A stretch of DNA of 10,182 nucleotides from Candidatus Dormiibacterota bacterium (GTDB taxonomy: Bacteria; Chloroflexota; Dormibacteria; Aeolococcales; Aeolococcaceae). Shown here piece after piece: positions 1 to 5,185 of this stretch (the stretch's first letter is position 1; every line of letters starts with the position of its first letter). The notes under the pieces were generated by a model, which had not been told where the DNA came from, did not search any database, and saw nothing but the letters and a program-made list of their open reading frames with translations. Location of the stretch: contig PLDZ01000048.1 of assembly GCA_003136295.1 (NCBI GenBank), positions 51,810-61,991 of the forward strand. Reading direction: 5' to 3'. A program made the position numbers and the translations under genes.

Positions 1-243
1 CTCAAGAAGGAGAAGTACGAGATCGCGATGGCGGTTGGCAAACGCCTCTTCGCCGACATCACCGCCACCGGATCCGATCTTGCCGCCTGCGACAGCGAGA
101 CCTGCCGCTGGCAGATCGCCCACGGCACCGGCGTGACGGCGGTGCACCCGATCGAGCTCCTCTACAGGGCGTATGGGCTGGACCAGCAGCATCGGGATCG
201 GCTGGTCACGCGCGAGCCGCAGCCCGCACGAGTGGACGGATGA
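1..243 (+). CDS. GlpC-like Fe-S oxidoreductase (CCG domain), C-terminal end
   Basis: The reading frame is open from the first base and ends at TGA 241-243, so the last 80 residues of a longer protein are seen. The segment reads LKKEKYEIAMAVGK, then CDSETCRWQI and HPIELLYRAYGL. This is the C-terminal signature of the cysteine-rich CCG (DUF224) domain of anaerobic glycerol-3-phosphate dehydrogenase subunit C (GlpC) and related heterodisulfide-reductase-like Fe-S oxidoreductases. In that family the second CCG domain ends with a Cys-rich SETC segment followed by HP(I/V)E. These proteins pass electrons from a flavin dehydrogenase to the membrane quinone pool. The N-terminal ferredoxin part and first CCG repeat lie outside the window, so true GlpC cannot be told from a rubrerythrin-associated Fe-S oxidoreductase. 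An internal ATG at 28 is not the start, because the upstream codons match the family. The 77-residue gene overlaps its stop. Confidence 0.85.
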   Translation, partial: LKKEKYEIAMAVGKRLFADITATGSDLAACDSETCRWQIAHGTGVTAVHPIELLYRAYGLDQQHRDRLVTREPQPARVDG

Positions 244-473
244 TCATGACCAAGCGTCGCGCAGCACGACCCGTGGTTGAAGCCTCCCCTACCGGTCAAG
301 CAGTCATGCGCGTCGATGACGTGCTGCTATCGCGCGGCGAGCGAGGCACCTGGCTCATCGACCTCAAGGTTCGGTCGGGTGGCGAGTACCGGTCCCTGCA
401 GATCCCGATCGGCAAGCATCGCGCCATCGACCGTCTCGCCTGGGAACTCAGACGCAGCGAGAACCGCTCCTGA
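240..473 (+). CDS. Small hypothetical protein (77 aa) coupled to the Fe-S oxidoreductase
   Basis: This ORF starts at ATG 240, overlapping the upstream TGA as ATGA, which suggests translational coupling. An in-frame ATG at 246 is an alternative start. The product is basic at the N-terminus (TKRRAARP). A central part, about residues 22-62, could be short beta strands: VDDVLLSRGERGTWLIDLKV, then YRSLQIPIGKHRAIDRLAWEL. It ends in a charged RRSENRS tail. No signal peptide, membrane helix or cysteine is seen, so it is probably a soluble cytoplasmic protein. I do not recognise the family. It is not DUF3501, which can accompany rubrerythrin/Fe-S oxidoreductase genes but is about twice as long. Support for coding is the overlap, the compact hydrophobic pattern and the fit between two clear genes. 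Function is unknown; a role with the oxidoreductase is inferred from position only. Confidence 0.6.
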   Translation: MIMTKRRAARPVVEASPTGQAVMRVDDVLLSRGERGTWLIDLKVRSGGEYRSLQIPIGKHRAIDRLAWELRRSENRS

Positions 474-482
474 TCGGGAGCG
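465..482. terminator. Hairpin between convergent genes, candidate bidirectional terminator
   Basis: CGCTCC (465-470) and GGAGCG (477-482) form a perfect 6-bp stem with a 6-base loop. It overlaps the stop of the 77-aa gene (471-473) and ends one base before the stop of the tetR gene (483-485). The place is right for a terminator serving both convergent transcripts. No T-run follows on either strand, so it is at best a U-less type. Confidence 0.4.
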
Positions 483-1154
483 TCAGCGCCAGCCGCCTGC
501 CGGCGGCGGCGGCGCGGCAGGTTCACCCTGTGGGAGCACACTGCGTGCGCCGACGAGCAGCGAATCGCAGACCAGCGCCACACATCGTTGCCGCTGCGGG
601 GGATCCATGAACGAGGAATCCGTGTGGCCGAGACCGGCCATCATCGCGGACACATCGGATATGGTCACGTCCGGCCGGATCCGTCCCGCTTGCTGAGCCC
701 GTTCGAGGAGCTCGGTGACGGCGGCGATCAGATCGCCCGAAATCTCGTTCTTGGCGACGCTGAGGTCGATCCCTGATGCAGCCATCGCGTCGGCGAGCGC
801 CTTGAAGTCCGCGAACTCGTCGGACAGCCGGCGGACGAACGTCACGAATGCATCGCCCGGATCATCGGCAGCGGCCGCCGATCGTGCCGCGACGAGCAGC
901 GGCCGGAGCCGAGCCATGAGCAGTGCTTCGAAAAGCGCCCCCTTGGTCGGAAAGTTGCGGTAGACCGTCCCGACACCGACCTGGGCGAGCTGGGCGATCT
1001 CGTCGATGGGGACGTCGATGCCGTAGTTGGCCATCAAGGTTGTGGCTGCCTCGAGGATCCGCTCGCGGTTGCGCTGCGCGTCGGCGCGCAGGTGCCGTTC
1101 AGCCGTCTCCGTCGCAGCCTCGGGCTGCTCTCTCCCGGTCGTCCCCGTGCTCAT
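483..1154 (-). CDS. TetR/AcrR family transcriptional repressor
   Basis: The product is 223 residues, a usual TetR length. The N-terminal DNA-binding domain spans about residues 22-80: LRADAQRNRERILEAA (helix 1), then GIDVPIDEIAQLAQVGVGTV, then YRNFPTKGALFEAL. These are the hallmark TetR helix-turn-helix elements, with the conserved Y-R-x-F-x-x-K-x-x-L. The rest is the variable helical ligand-binding and dimerisation domain. The C-terminus ends in a Pro/Gly-rich tail (PAAPPPPAGG) not usual for the family core. The ATG at 1154 has AGGA 7 bases upstream. The gene is divergent from the MFS exporter, and the shared region carries two matching dyads. It most likely represses the exporter and itself and is released by a compound the exporter removes. 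The inducer cannot be told. Confidence 0.94.
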   Translation of the reverse strand: MSTGTTGREQPEAATETAERHLRADAQRNRERILEAATTLMANYGIDVPIDEIAQLAQVGVGTVYRNFPTKGALFEALLMARLRPLLVAARSAAAADDPGDAFVTFVRRLSDEFADFKALADAMAASGIDLSVAKNEISGDLIAAVTELLERAQQAGRIRPDVTISDVSAMMAGLGHTDSSFMDPPQRQRCVALVCDSLLVGARSVLPQGEPAAPPPPAGGWR

Positions 1155-1172
1155 CGGTCATCCTGGCGTTGT

Positions 1173-1202
1173 TTGACAAACGGAACCATCGTTCCGTATA
1201 GT
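1173..1202 (+). promoter_or_regulatory. Promoter of the MFS exporter gene
   Basis: TTGACA (1173-1178) and TATAGT (1197-1202) are separated by 18 bp, close to a sigma-70 consensus and the best promoter in the window. Transcription should start near 1209, giving a leader of about 50 bases. On the other strand TACTAT (1203-1198) overlaps the same -10 and could serve tetR, though its -35 is poor. Confidence 0.75.
1180..1197. promoter_or_regulatory. TetR operator O1 in the promoter spacer
   Basis: ACGGAAC (1180-1186), CATC, GTTCCGT (1191-1197) is a perfect 7-bp inverted repeat with a 4-bp centre, typical of TetR-family operators. It fills the -35/-10 spacer, so a bound dimer would block RNA polymerase for the exporter and probably for tetR. 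Assignment to the adjacent TetR is by position. Confidence 0.75.
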
Positions 1203-1212
1203 ACTCCATAAC

Positions 1213-1228
1213 CGGAGCCCACGCTCCG
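1213..1228. promoter_or_regulatory. Second operator-like dyad O2 (or leader hairpin)
   Basis: CGGAGC (1213-1218), CCAC, GCTCCG (1223-1228) is a perfect 6-bp inverted repeat with the same 4-bp centre. It has the same form as O1 (CGGARC-N4-GYTCCG), with one base changed symmetrically in each arm. It starts 32 bp after the matching core of O1 (1181), about three helical turns. It lies just downstream of the predicted transcription start, so it could also form an RNA hairpin. Confidence 0.55.
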
Positions 1229-1257
1229 ATTCTACCCCAAAGTGGAGGATGAACGAT

Positions 1258-2742
1258 ATGGAACCAAGACGCGTCAACCCCTGGCTCGTCCTCGTGATCG
1301 TGGGCATCGCCCAGTTCATGGTCATCCTCGACGCGACCATCGTGAACGTCGCGCTCCCCTCGATCCAGCGAGGATTGCACTTCTCGCCGTCGAGCCTGCA
1401 ATGGATCGTGAACGCGTACACCCTCGCTTTCGGAGGCTTCCTCATGCTCGGTGGCCGCGCCGCCGACCTGATCGGGCGGCGCCGCCTCTTCCTCGCCGGG
1501 ATCGTGCTGTTTTCCGCCGCCTCGCTGATGAACGGGCTCGCCGGCTCCGCTTCGATCCTCGTGGCAGGCCGGGCGCTGCAGGGGCTGGGCGGGGCGCTGG
1601 TCGCGCCCGCCGCGCTCTCCGTGCTGACCACGACGTTTGCCGAAGGCCGGGAGCGGACGACCGCGCTGGGCGTCTGGAGTGCGGTCGCAGTCGGTGGTGG
1701 TGCCGTTGGCCTCCTGCTGGGCGGCGTACTGACCAGCCTGCTCTCCTGGCAGTGGATCTTCTTCGTGAACGTTCCGGTCGGCGTACTCGCGATCGCTCTG
1801 GCGCTTCGGTTCGTGCCGGAGAGTCGCGTCGAGAACGCCCGTGGTGGCGTCGACATCGCGGGTGCGGTCTCGGTCACCGCGGGACTCGTGGTGTTGGTGT
1901 ATGCGCTCGTCAATGCCCAGACGGCGGGATGGCTCTCCGTTGAAACGCTGGGACTCGGAGCCATCGCGGTCGCCCTTCTCGCAGGTTTCGTGATGCTCGA
2001 GGCACGGCTCCGCCATCCGCTCATCCGCCTCGGTATCTTCCGCATGCGGTCGATCAGCGGGGCCAACGCCGCCATGCTGCTGGTGGCCGGCGGCATGTTC
2101 GCGATGTTCTTCTTCGCTTCGATCTACGTGCAGGAGGTGCTCGGCTACAGTGCGCTGCGCGCCGGACTCGCGTTTCTCCCGGTGACCGCCGGCATCGTCG
2201 CCGGCGCCGGGTTGTCGCAGCAGTTGATCCGCAGGGTGGGCGTCCGCGTGGTCGGGCTCACCGGGATGTCGATCGCAGCGGTGGGACTGATCGTCCTGAG
2301 CAGAATCCCCGTGGCGGGCACGTACCTGGGCGATCTGCTGCCTGGGCTCATGATCATGTCCGTCGGCATGGGGCTCACCTTTGTGCCGATAACGCTGATC
2401 GCGACCACCAACGTGGCCACCGAGGACGCCGGGCTCGCATCGGGGCTGCTCAACACCTCCCAGCAGCTCGGAGGCGCCATAGGGTTGGCGGTGCTCTCGA
2501 CCCTCGCCGCGAACACCACCGCGAACACGCTCTCGGGACTCGGTCATGCCCCCACGCTCGCCAACAGCGTCAGCGCATTGGTCTCCGGCTTCCACGTGGC
2601 GTTTCTCGTCGGCGCGCTGCTGATGCTGGGCGGTGCGGTGATCCTGGCGGCGACCGTCCGCCGGGTCGACGTCGCCCGGATCGACAACGAGAACGAGGAG
2701 GCCTCGCCGGCGCTCGCTCCCCTCGAGTCGATCGCCAGTTGA
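1258..2742 (+). CDS. MFS drug exporter, DHA2 family (EmrB/QacA type)
   Basis: The product is 494 residues, the normal length for a 14-helix DHA2 proton-driven multidrug exporter of the cytoplasmic membrane. Positions from the chosen start: motif D1 LDATIVNVALP (24-34); motif A GGRAADLIGRRR (65-76) in the loop after helix 2; motif B around GRALQGLGGALVAPA (104-118); and a motif C-like antiporter segment GGGAVGLLLGG (147-157), followed by SWQWIFFVNVPVG. Many further hydrophobic helices follow, then a charged C-terminal tail. ATG 1258 is preferred because GGAGG (1244-1248) lies 9 bases before it. The in-frame ATG at 1249 directly abuts that site and leaves no spacing. The gene is divergent from tetR with two operator-like dyads. 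Drug efflux is well supported by family; the substrate cannot be told. The proline that motif C usually carries is absent here. Confidence 0.94.
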   Translation: MEPRRVNPWLVLVIVGIAQFMVILDATIVNVALPSIQRGLHFSPSSLQWIVNAYTLAFGGFLMLGGRAADLIGRRRLFLAGIVLFSAASLMNGLAGSASILVAGRALQGLGGALVAPAALSVLTTTFAEGRERTTALGVWSAVAVGGGAVGLLLGGVLTSLLSWQWIFFVNVPVGVLAIALALRFVPESRVENARGGVDIAGAVSVTAGLVVLVYALVNAQTAGWLSVETLGLGAIAVALLAGFVMLEARLRHPLIRLGIFRMRSISGANAAMLLVAGGMFAMFFFASIYVQEVLGYSALRAGLAFLPVTAGIVAGAGLSQQLIRRVGVRVVGLTGMSIAAVGLIVLSRIPVAGTYLGDLLPGLMIMSVGMGLTFVPITLIATTNVATEDAGLASGLLNTSQQLGGAIGLAVLSTLAANTTANTLSGLGHAPTLANSVSALVSGFHVAFLVGALLMLGGAVILAATVRRVDVARIDNENEEASPALAPLESIAS

Positions 2743-2801
2743 TGCCGGACGCACCAGCGGTTGCAACGCAGATGTGTGCACGCAGGACGAAGGTTCTCGA
2801 C

Positions 2802-3206
2802 ATGACCTTTGACACAGTTATTGACGATGACACCCATGCACGCAGCCTTCCCCGTATCGACACTGGTGCCGTTGATATGTCGCGGAACGTGATCACGGAA
2901 CAGCTCGGCGTCAGCGAGCCCCAGGCGCCTCCGGCAGCAACCGCGCCGATCAATCAGGCAAAGTGGCGTAATCGAATCCGCGCGACCGGCACGATTCGAG
3001 CCCTGCAGGTCCAGGTCACAGAGACGGGATCAAGCCTCGGGTGTGAGATCGGTGATGAGGCCGGGAGTCTGCTGCTCGTCTTTCCAGGGCGGCGGCGCAT
3101 CCCCGGGATCGAGTTGGGCGCGCGCGTGCTTGTCGAAGGGATGGTCGGACGCTGGCGCCGCCGGCTTGCCATCCTGAATCCGTATTACGAGCTGGTCACC
3201 GACTAA
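2802..3206 (+). CDS. OB-fold nucleic-acid-binding-like protein
   Basis: The product is 134 residues. The C-terminal 75 form an OB-fold of the kind seen in small actinobacterial proteins: RATGTIRALQVQ, then LGCEIGDEAGSLLLVFPGRR, then IPGIELGARVLVEGMVGRW, ending LAILNPYYELV. The pattern V/I-x-G-x-I, then G-x-L-x-x-V-F-x-G-R-R, then G-x-x-(V/L)-x-V-E-G-x-V, then L-x-x-x-N-P-x-Y-E-L is the one I associate with those proteins, which are often encoded beside a DUF3159 membrane protein. About 55 N-terminal residues are polar and probably disordered. ATG 2802 has GAAGG (2789-2793) 8 bases upstream. A TTG at 2739 would overlap the exporter stop, and ATG 2877 is a shorter alternative. Function is unknown; nucleic-acid binding is inferred from the fold only. 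It may be read through from the exporter 59 bases upstream. Confidence 0.82.
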   Translation: MTFDTVIDDDTHARSLPRIDTGAVDMSRNVITEQLGVSEPQAPPAATAPINQAKWRNRIRATGTIRALQVQVTETGSSLGCEIGDEAGSLLLVFPGRRRIPGIELGARVLVEGMVGRWRRRLAILNPYYELVTD

Positions 3207-3207
3207 C

Positions 3208-3231
3208 CCCGAGTGTGAGGGGGCGCACGGG
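3208..3231. terminator. Hairpin between convergent genes, weak terminator candidate
   Basis: CCCG-A-GTG (3208-3215) can pair with CGC-A-CGGG (3224-3231) around an 8-base loop, with one A-A mismatch and one G-T pair. It fills the gap between the convergent OB-fold and transglutaminase genes. There is no T-run, so support is mainly positional. Confidence 0.3.
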
Positions 3232-3232
3232 C

Positions 3233-4180
3233 TCAGGCGATATCGCGCACGTCGTCGTCGGCGCAATCGCCCGGCCCGAGCGCGGTCATGAACACCCGCT
3301 TGGTCGCGATCAGGGAACCCGCGAACGCGGAGCGGTACGTCCCGGACAATGGCGCGACATCCGCGTAGTCGCGACCCACGGCGACGGTGATGTACTCGTA
3401 TCCGGTGGCGCGACCGTGCGTGGGGTCGAGTGACAGCACCCGAGCATGGCCGAAGCCATCCGGCACCATCACCTCAACCCAGGCATGGGAGCCGCCGAAT
3501 CCGAGCATCTGTCCTGAGATGTACCTCGACGCCAACCCGAGGCGACGGGTCAAGGCCAGCAGCACGTGGGCATAGTCCTGGCAAACGCCGGCGCCGCTGG
3601 CCAGGGCCTCGGCCGCGGTGGTGTGCACCGAGGTGGCGCCATGCTGGTAGCTCATGGCGTTGTGGACACACTCGTTCGCCGCGCATGCGAGTGCGGCACC
3701 GCTGAGGCCACTGGCTCGTAACTCCTCAACAAGAACGTCGATAGCGTGACCAGCACCGGTGAGCGGCGTCGCGTCGAGCAACCGGCGATCTTCGAGCATC
3801 GAGGCCGGCACCAGGTGAGGACCGTACCGAGCGTCTCGCTCGACGATGCTCGAGGTGACGAAGGTGACCTCCTTCTCCACTCGCGGAATGTTCAGCGTCA
3901 GGACCGTGTTCCCAAACACATCCACGCTTGCGTCGACTCGTTGCGGAGTCGCGTCGAGGACGCTCAGGCGCCGGCTGATCCGCCGCTGATCACCGTGCAC
4001 GCTCCGCGGCTGGACAACCAGCCGTTGCTGCAGCGCCCGTACCGGTCCCTCATAGCGATAGGTGATCCGCTGATGAATCCGGTAGCGAGTCCGGTGCACC
4101 GTGTCCCAATCGAACTGCAAGGGATCCGAGGACCAGCTCCGCCCCGCTGCGGTTGGCGACGGGTCGGGCCGCAACGTCAC
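3233..4180 (-). CDS. Transglutaminase-like protein TG1 (COG1305 type)
   Basis: The product is 315 residues. The N-terminal half resembles the bacterial transglutaminase N-terminal beta domain (PF08379-like): RYRIHQRITYRYEGPV (32-47), LVVQPR and VDVFGN (86-91). The core then has all three catalytic residues: Cys200 in GAGVCQDYAH, His232 in GSHAWVE and Asp252 in SLDPTHG. It continues into ITVAVGRDYADVAPLSGTY, a typical end for this group. Bacterial members may act as transamidases, amidases or peptidases. No signal peptide is seen, so it is probably cytoplasmic. The start is GTG 4180, which overlaps the TG2 stop as GTGA and has GAGGA upstream. An ATG at 4231 would need a 55-base overlap. It is second in the TG2-TG1 operon. 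The substrate is unknown. Confidence 0.92.
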   Translation of the reverse strand: MTLRPDPSPTAAGRSWSSDPLQFDWDTVHRTRYRIHQRITYRYEGPVRALQQRLVVQPRSVHGDQRRISRRLSVLDATPQRVDASVDVFGNTVLTLNIPRVEKEVTFVTSSIVERDARYGPHLVPASMLEDRRLLDATPLTGAGHAIDVLVEELRASGLSGAALACAANECVHNAMSYQHGATSVHTTAAEALASGAGVCQDYAHVLLALTRRLGLASRYISGQMLGFGGSHAWVEVMVPDGFGHARVLSLDPTHGRATGYEYITVAVGRDYADVAPLSGTYRSAFAGSLIATKRVFMTALGPGDCADDDVRDIA

Positions 4181-5073
4181 GGGAGGTCCTCGGGGAATTC
4201 GCCAACCACCGGGGGAAAGGCGCTCGACCACGGCTGAGCATCGATCGGCTCGGCCACGACGCGCATGGCACGCAGCGGAGCAGCGCCGTAGTGGGTCATC
4301 ATGGCGATATCGAGCGCGTCACGGCCGCGCCCGATGAGCACGCGGCCCGTGCGCCTGGTGTTGTTGCGTGGATCGAACGTGTACCAGCGGTCACCAACGT
4401 ACGCCTCGAGCCACGCAGCGAAATCCATGGGCTCATCGAGCGCCAGTACGTCGATATCTGGCAGGTATCCGAAGCAGTAGCGCGCGGGGACGTTGAGTCC
4501 CCGAAGAAACGTGACCGCGAGATGGGCAAAGTCGCGGCAGACCCCCTCGCGCTGGAGGTAGATGTCGGTTGCTCCCGTCGACGATCCACTGGTCCCGTGC
4601 CGGAAGGTGATGTTGTCGTGCACCCAGTCCACGACTGCCTGCACACGCTGCCATCCGGGTGTCACGTCGCCGAAGAGACGCCATGCCGTGTTGCCGAGCC
4701 TGTCGGACTCGCAGTACCGGCTCGCAAGGGTGAAATGAAGTGTCGACTCGGGCAGGTCGGCAACCGCGGATTGAGCCGCCGTCTCGTCGACCTCGTCGAT
4801 GCCGCCCTCGACCTCGACCTCGGCCTCGTAGCGGATGCGCGCACTTCCGGGGCCGAGCACGAACCGCTGGCATGTATTCCCGTACATGTCGCTGTACTCG
4901 TGGAGGTCGGCCGGCGGCCAGGTTTCGACCCCGGCGCTGCTGATCGAGAACACCGTGTCGCGGCGCGGCTCCACCTGGAGGACGAAGGTGACCGGCCAGT
5001 CGAGGTCATGGAGAAATTCACAGCCCACGCGAATCCGCCGAACGCTCGTGGGGGCGTCGATCACGATCCTCAC
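4177..5073 (-). CDS. Transglutaminase-like protein TG2, divergent active site
   Basis: The product is 298 residues from GTG 5073. The N-terminal half (RRIRVGCEFLHDLDWPVTF, then SDMYGNTCQRF) is predicted beta-rich. The core spans about 145-262: HDNITF, then Cys179 in EGVCRDFAHL, VPARYCFGYLPD, DFAAWLEAYVGDRWYTFDPR, and IGRGRDALDIAMMTHYG. This is the COG1305 subgroup with C-R-D-(F/Y)-A-H and a G-R-D-A-x-D end, different from TG1 and TG3. The nucleophile Cys179 and Asp234 are present. Ala219 stands where TG1 and TG3 have the catalytic His, so it may be inactive or use another residue. The frame is open far upstream, but the N-terminus of the fold starts about here. No good ribosome site precedes GTG 5073. 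GTG 5064 lies 7 bases after a TACAGT box and fits a leaderless start (295 aa). The gene overlaps TG1 by 4 bases. Confidence 0.9.
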   Translation of the reverse strand: MRIVIDAPTSVRRIRVGCEFLHDLDWPVTFVLQVEPRRDTVFSISSAGVETWPPADLHEYSDMYGNTCQRFVLGPGSARIRYEAEVEVEGGIDEVDETAAQSAVADLPESTLHFTLASRYCESDRLGNTAWRLFGDVTPGWQRVQAVVDWVHDNITFRHGTSGSSTGATDIYLQREGVCRDFAHLAVTFLRGLNVPARYCFGYLPDIDVLALDEPMDFAAWLEAYVGDRWYTFDPRNNTRRTGRVLIGRGRDALDIAMMTHYGAAPLRAMRVVAEPIDAQPWSSAFPPVVGEFPEDLP

Positions 5074-5179
5074 TGTACCGCCGAATCGGCTCGTGTGAAC
5101 CGCTCTCGTTGCACAATCGTCGCCGCGGCACCTTGTGCGCCGTGACCAAAGACGATGTGGCGGATTCGGGGAGTACTGT
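5072..5179. promoter_or_regulatory. Divergent control region with mirrored promoter-like elements
   Basis: Leftward strand, 5087 to 5072: GATTCGGCGGTACAGT. Rightward strand, 5163 to 5179: GATTCGGGGAGTACTGT. They agree at all but two bases plus one gap, and each faces its own operon. TACAGT ends 7 bases before GTG 5064 of TG2, and TACTGT ends 6 bases before ATG 5186 of the ATP-grasp gene. Both fit TAnnnT -10 boxes of leaderless promoters. A weak -35 (TTCACA, 5099-5094) lies 16 bases upstream on the left strand only. Confidence 0.55.
5111..5138. promoter_or_regulatory. Inverted repeat GCACAA-N16-TTGTGC, candidate operator
   Basis: GCACAA (5111-5116) and TTGTGC (5133-5138) form a perfect 6-bp dyad centred at 5124.5, nearly the same centre as the two GATTCGG arms (5125). 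A GCCGCGG-C palindrome (5122-5129) lies in the middle. A symmetric site between divergent operons could bind a regulator acting on both. No regulator gene is adjacent. Confidence 0.4.
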
Positions 5180-5185
5180 CCGTGG

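Noticed and set aside
496..521. CCTGCCG / CGGCAGG hairpin with a GGC-repeat loop
   Set aside because: It lies inside the tetR coding end, where it encodes the Pro/Gly tail. A perfect hairpin nearer the stop codons (465-482) is a better terminator candidate, and no T-run follows.
1249..1257. ATG 1249 as exporter start
   Set aside because: GGAGG at 1244-1248 directly touches it, whereas ATG 1258 has a 9-base spacing.
1099..2781. 560-codon leftward ORF antisense to the MFS exporter
   Set aside because: It covers the exporter, its promoter and part of tetR, has an extreme H/R/D/E/G composition with no domain, and is explained by high-GC third positions of the real gene.
4153..5145. 330-codon rightward ORF opposite TG2
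   Set aside because: TG2 on the other strand has clear transglutaminase motifs; this frame shows none and is a codon-bias shadow.
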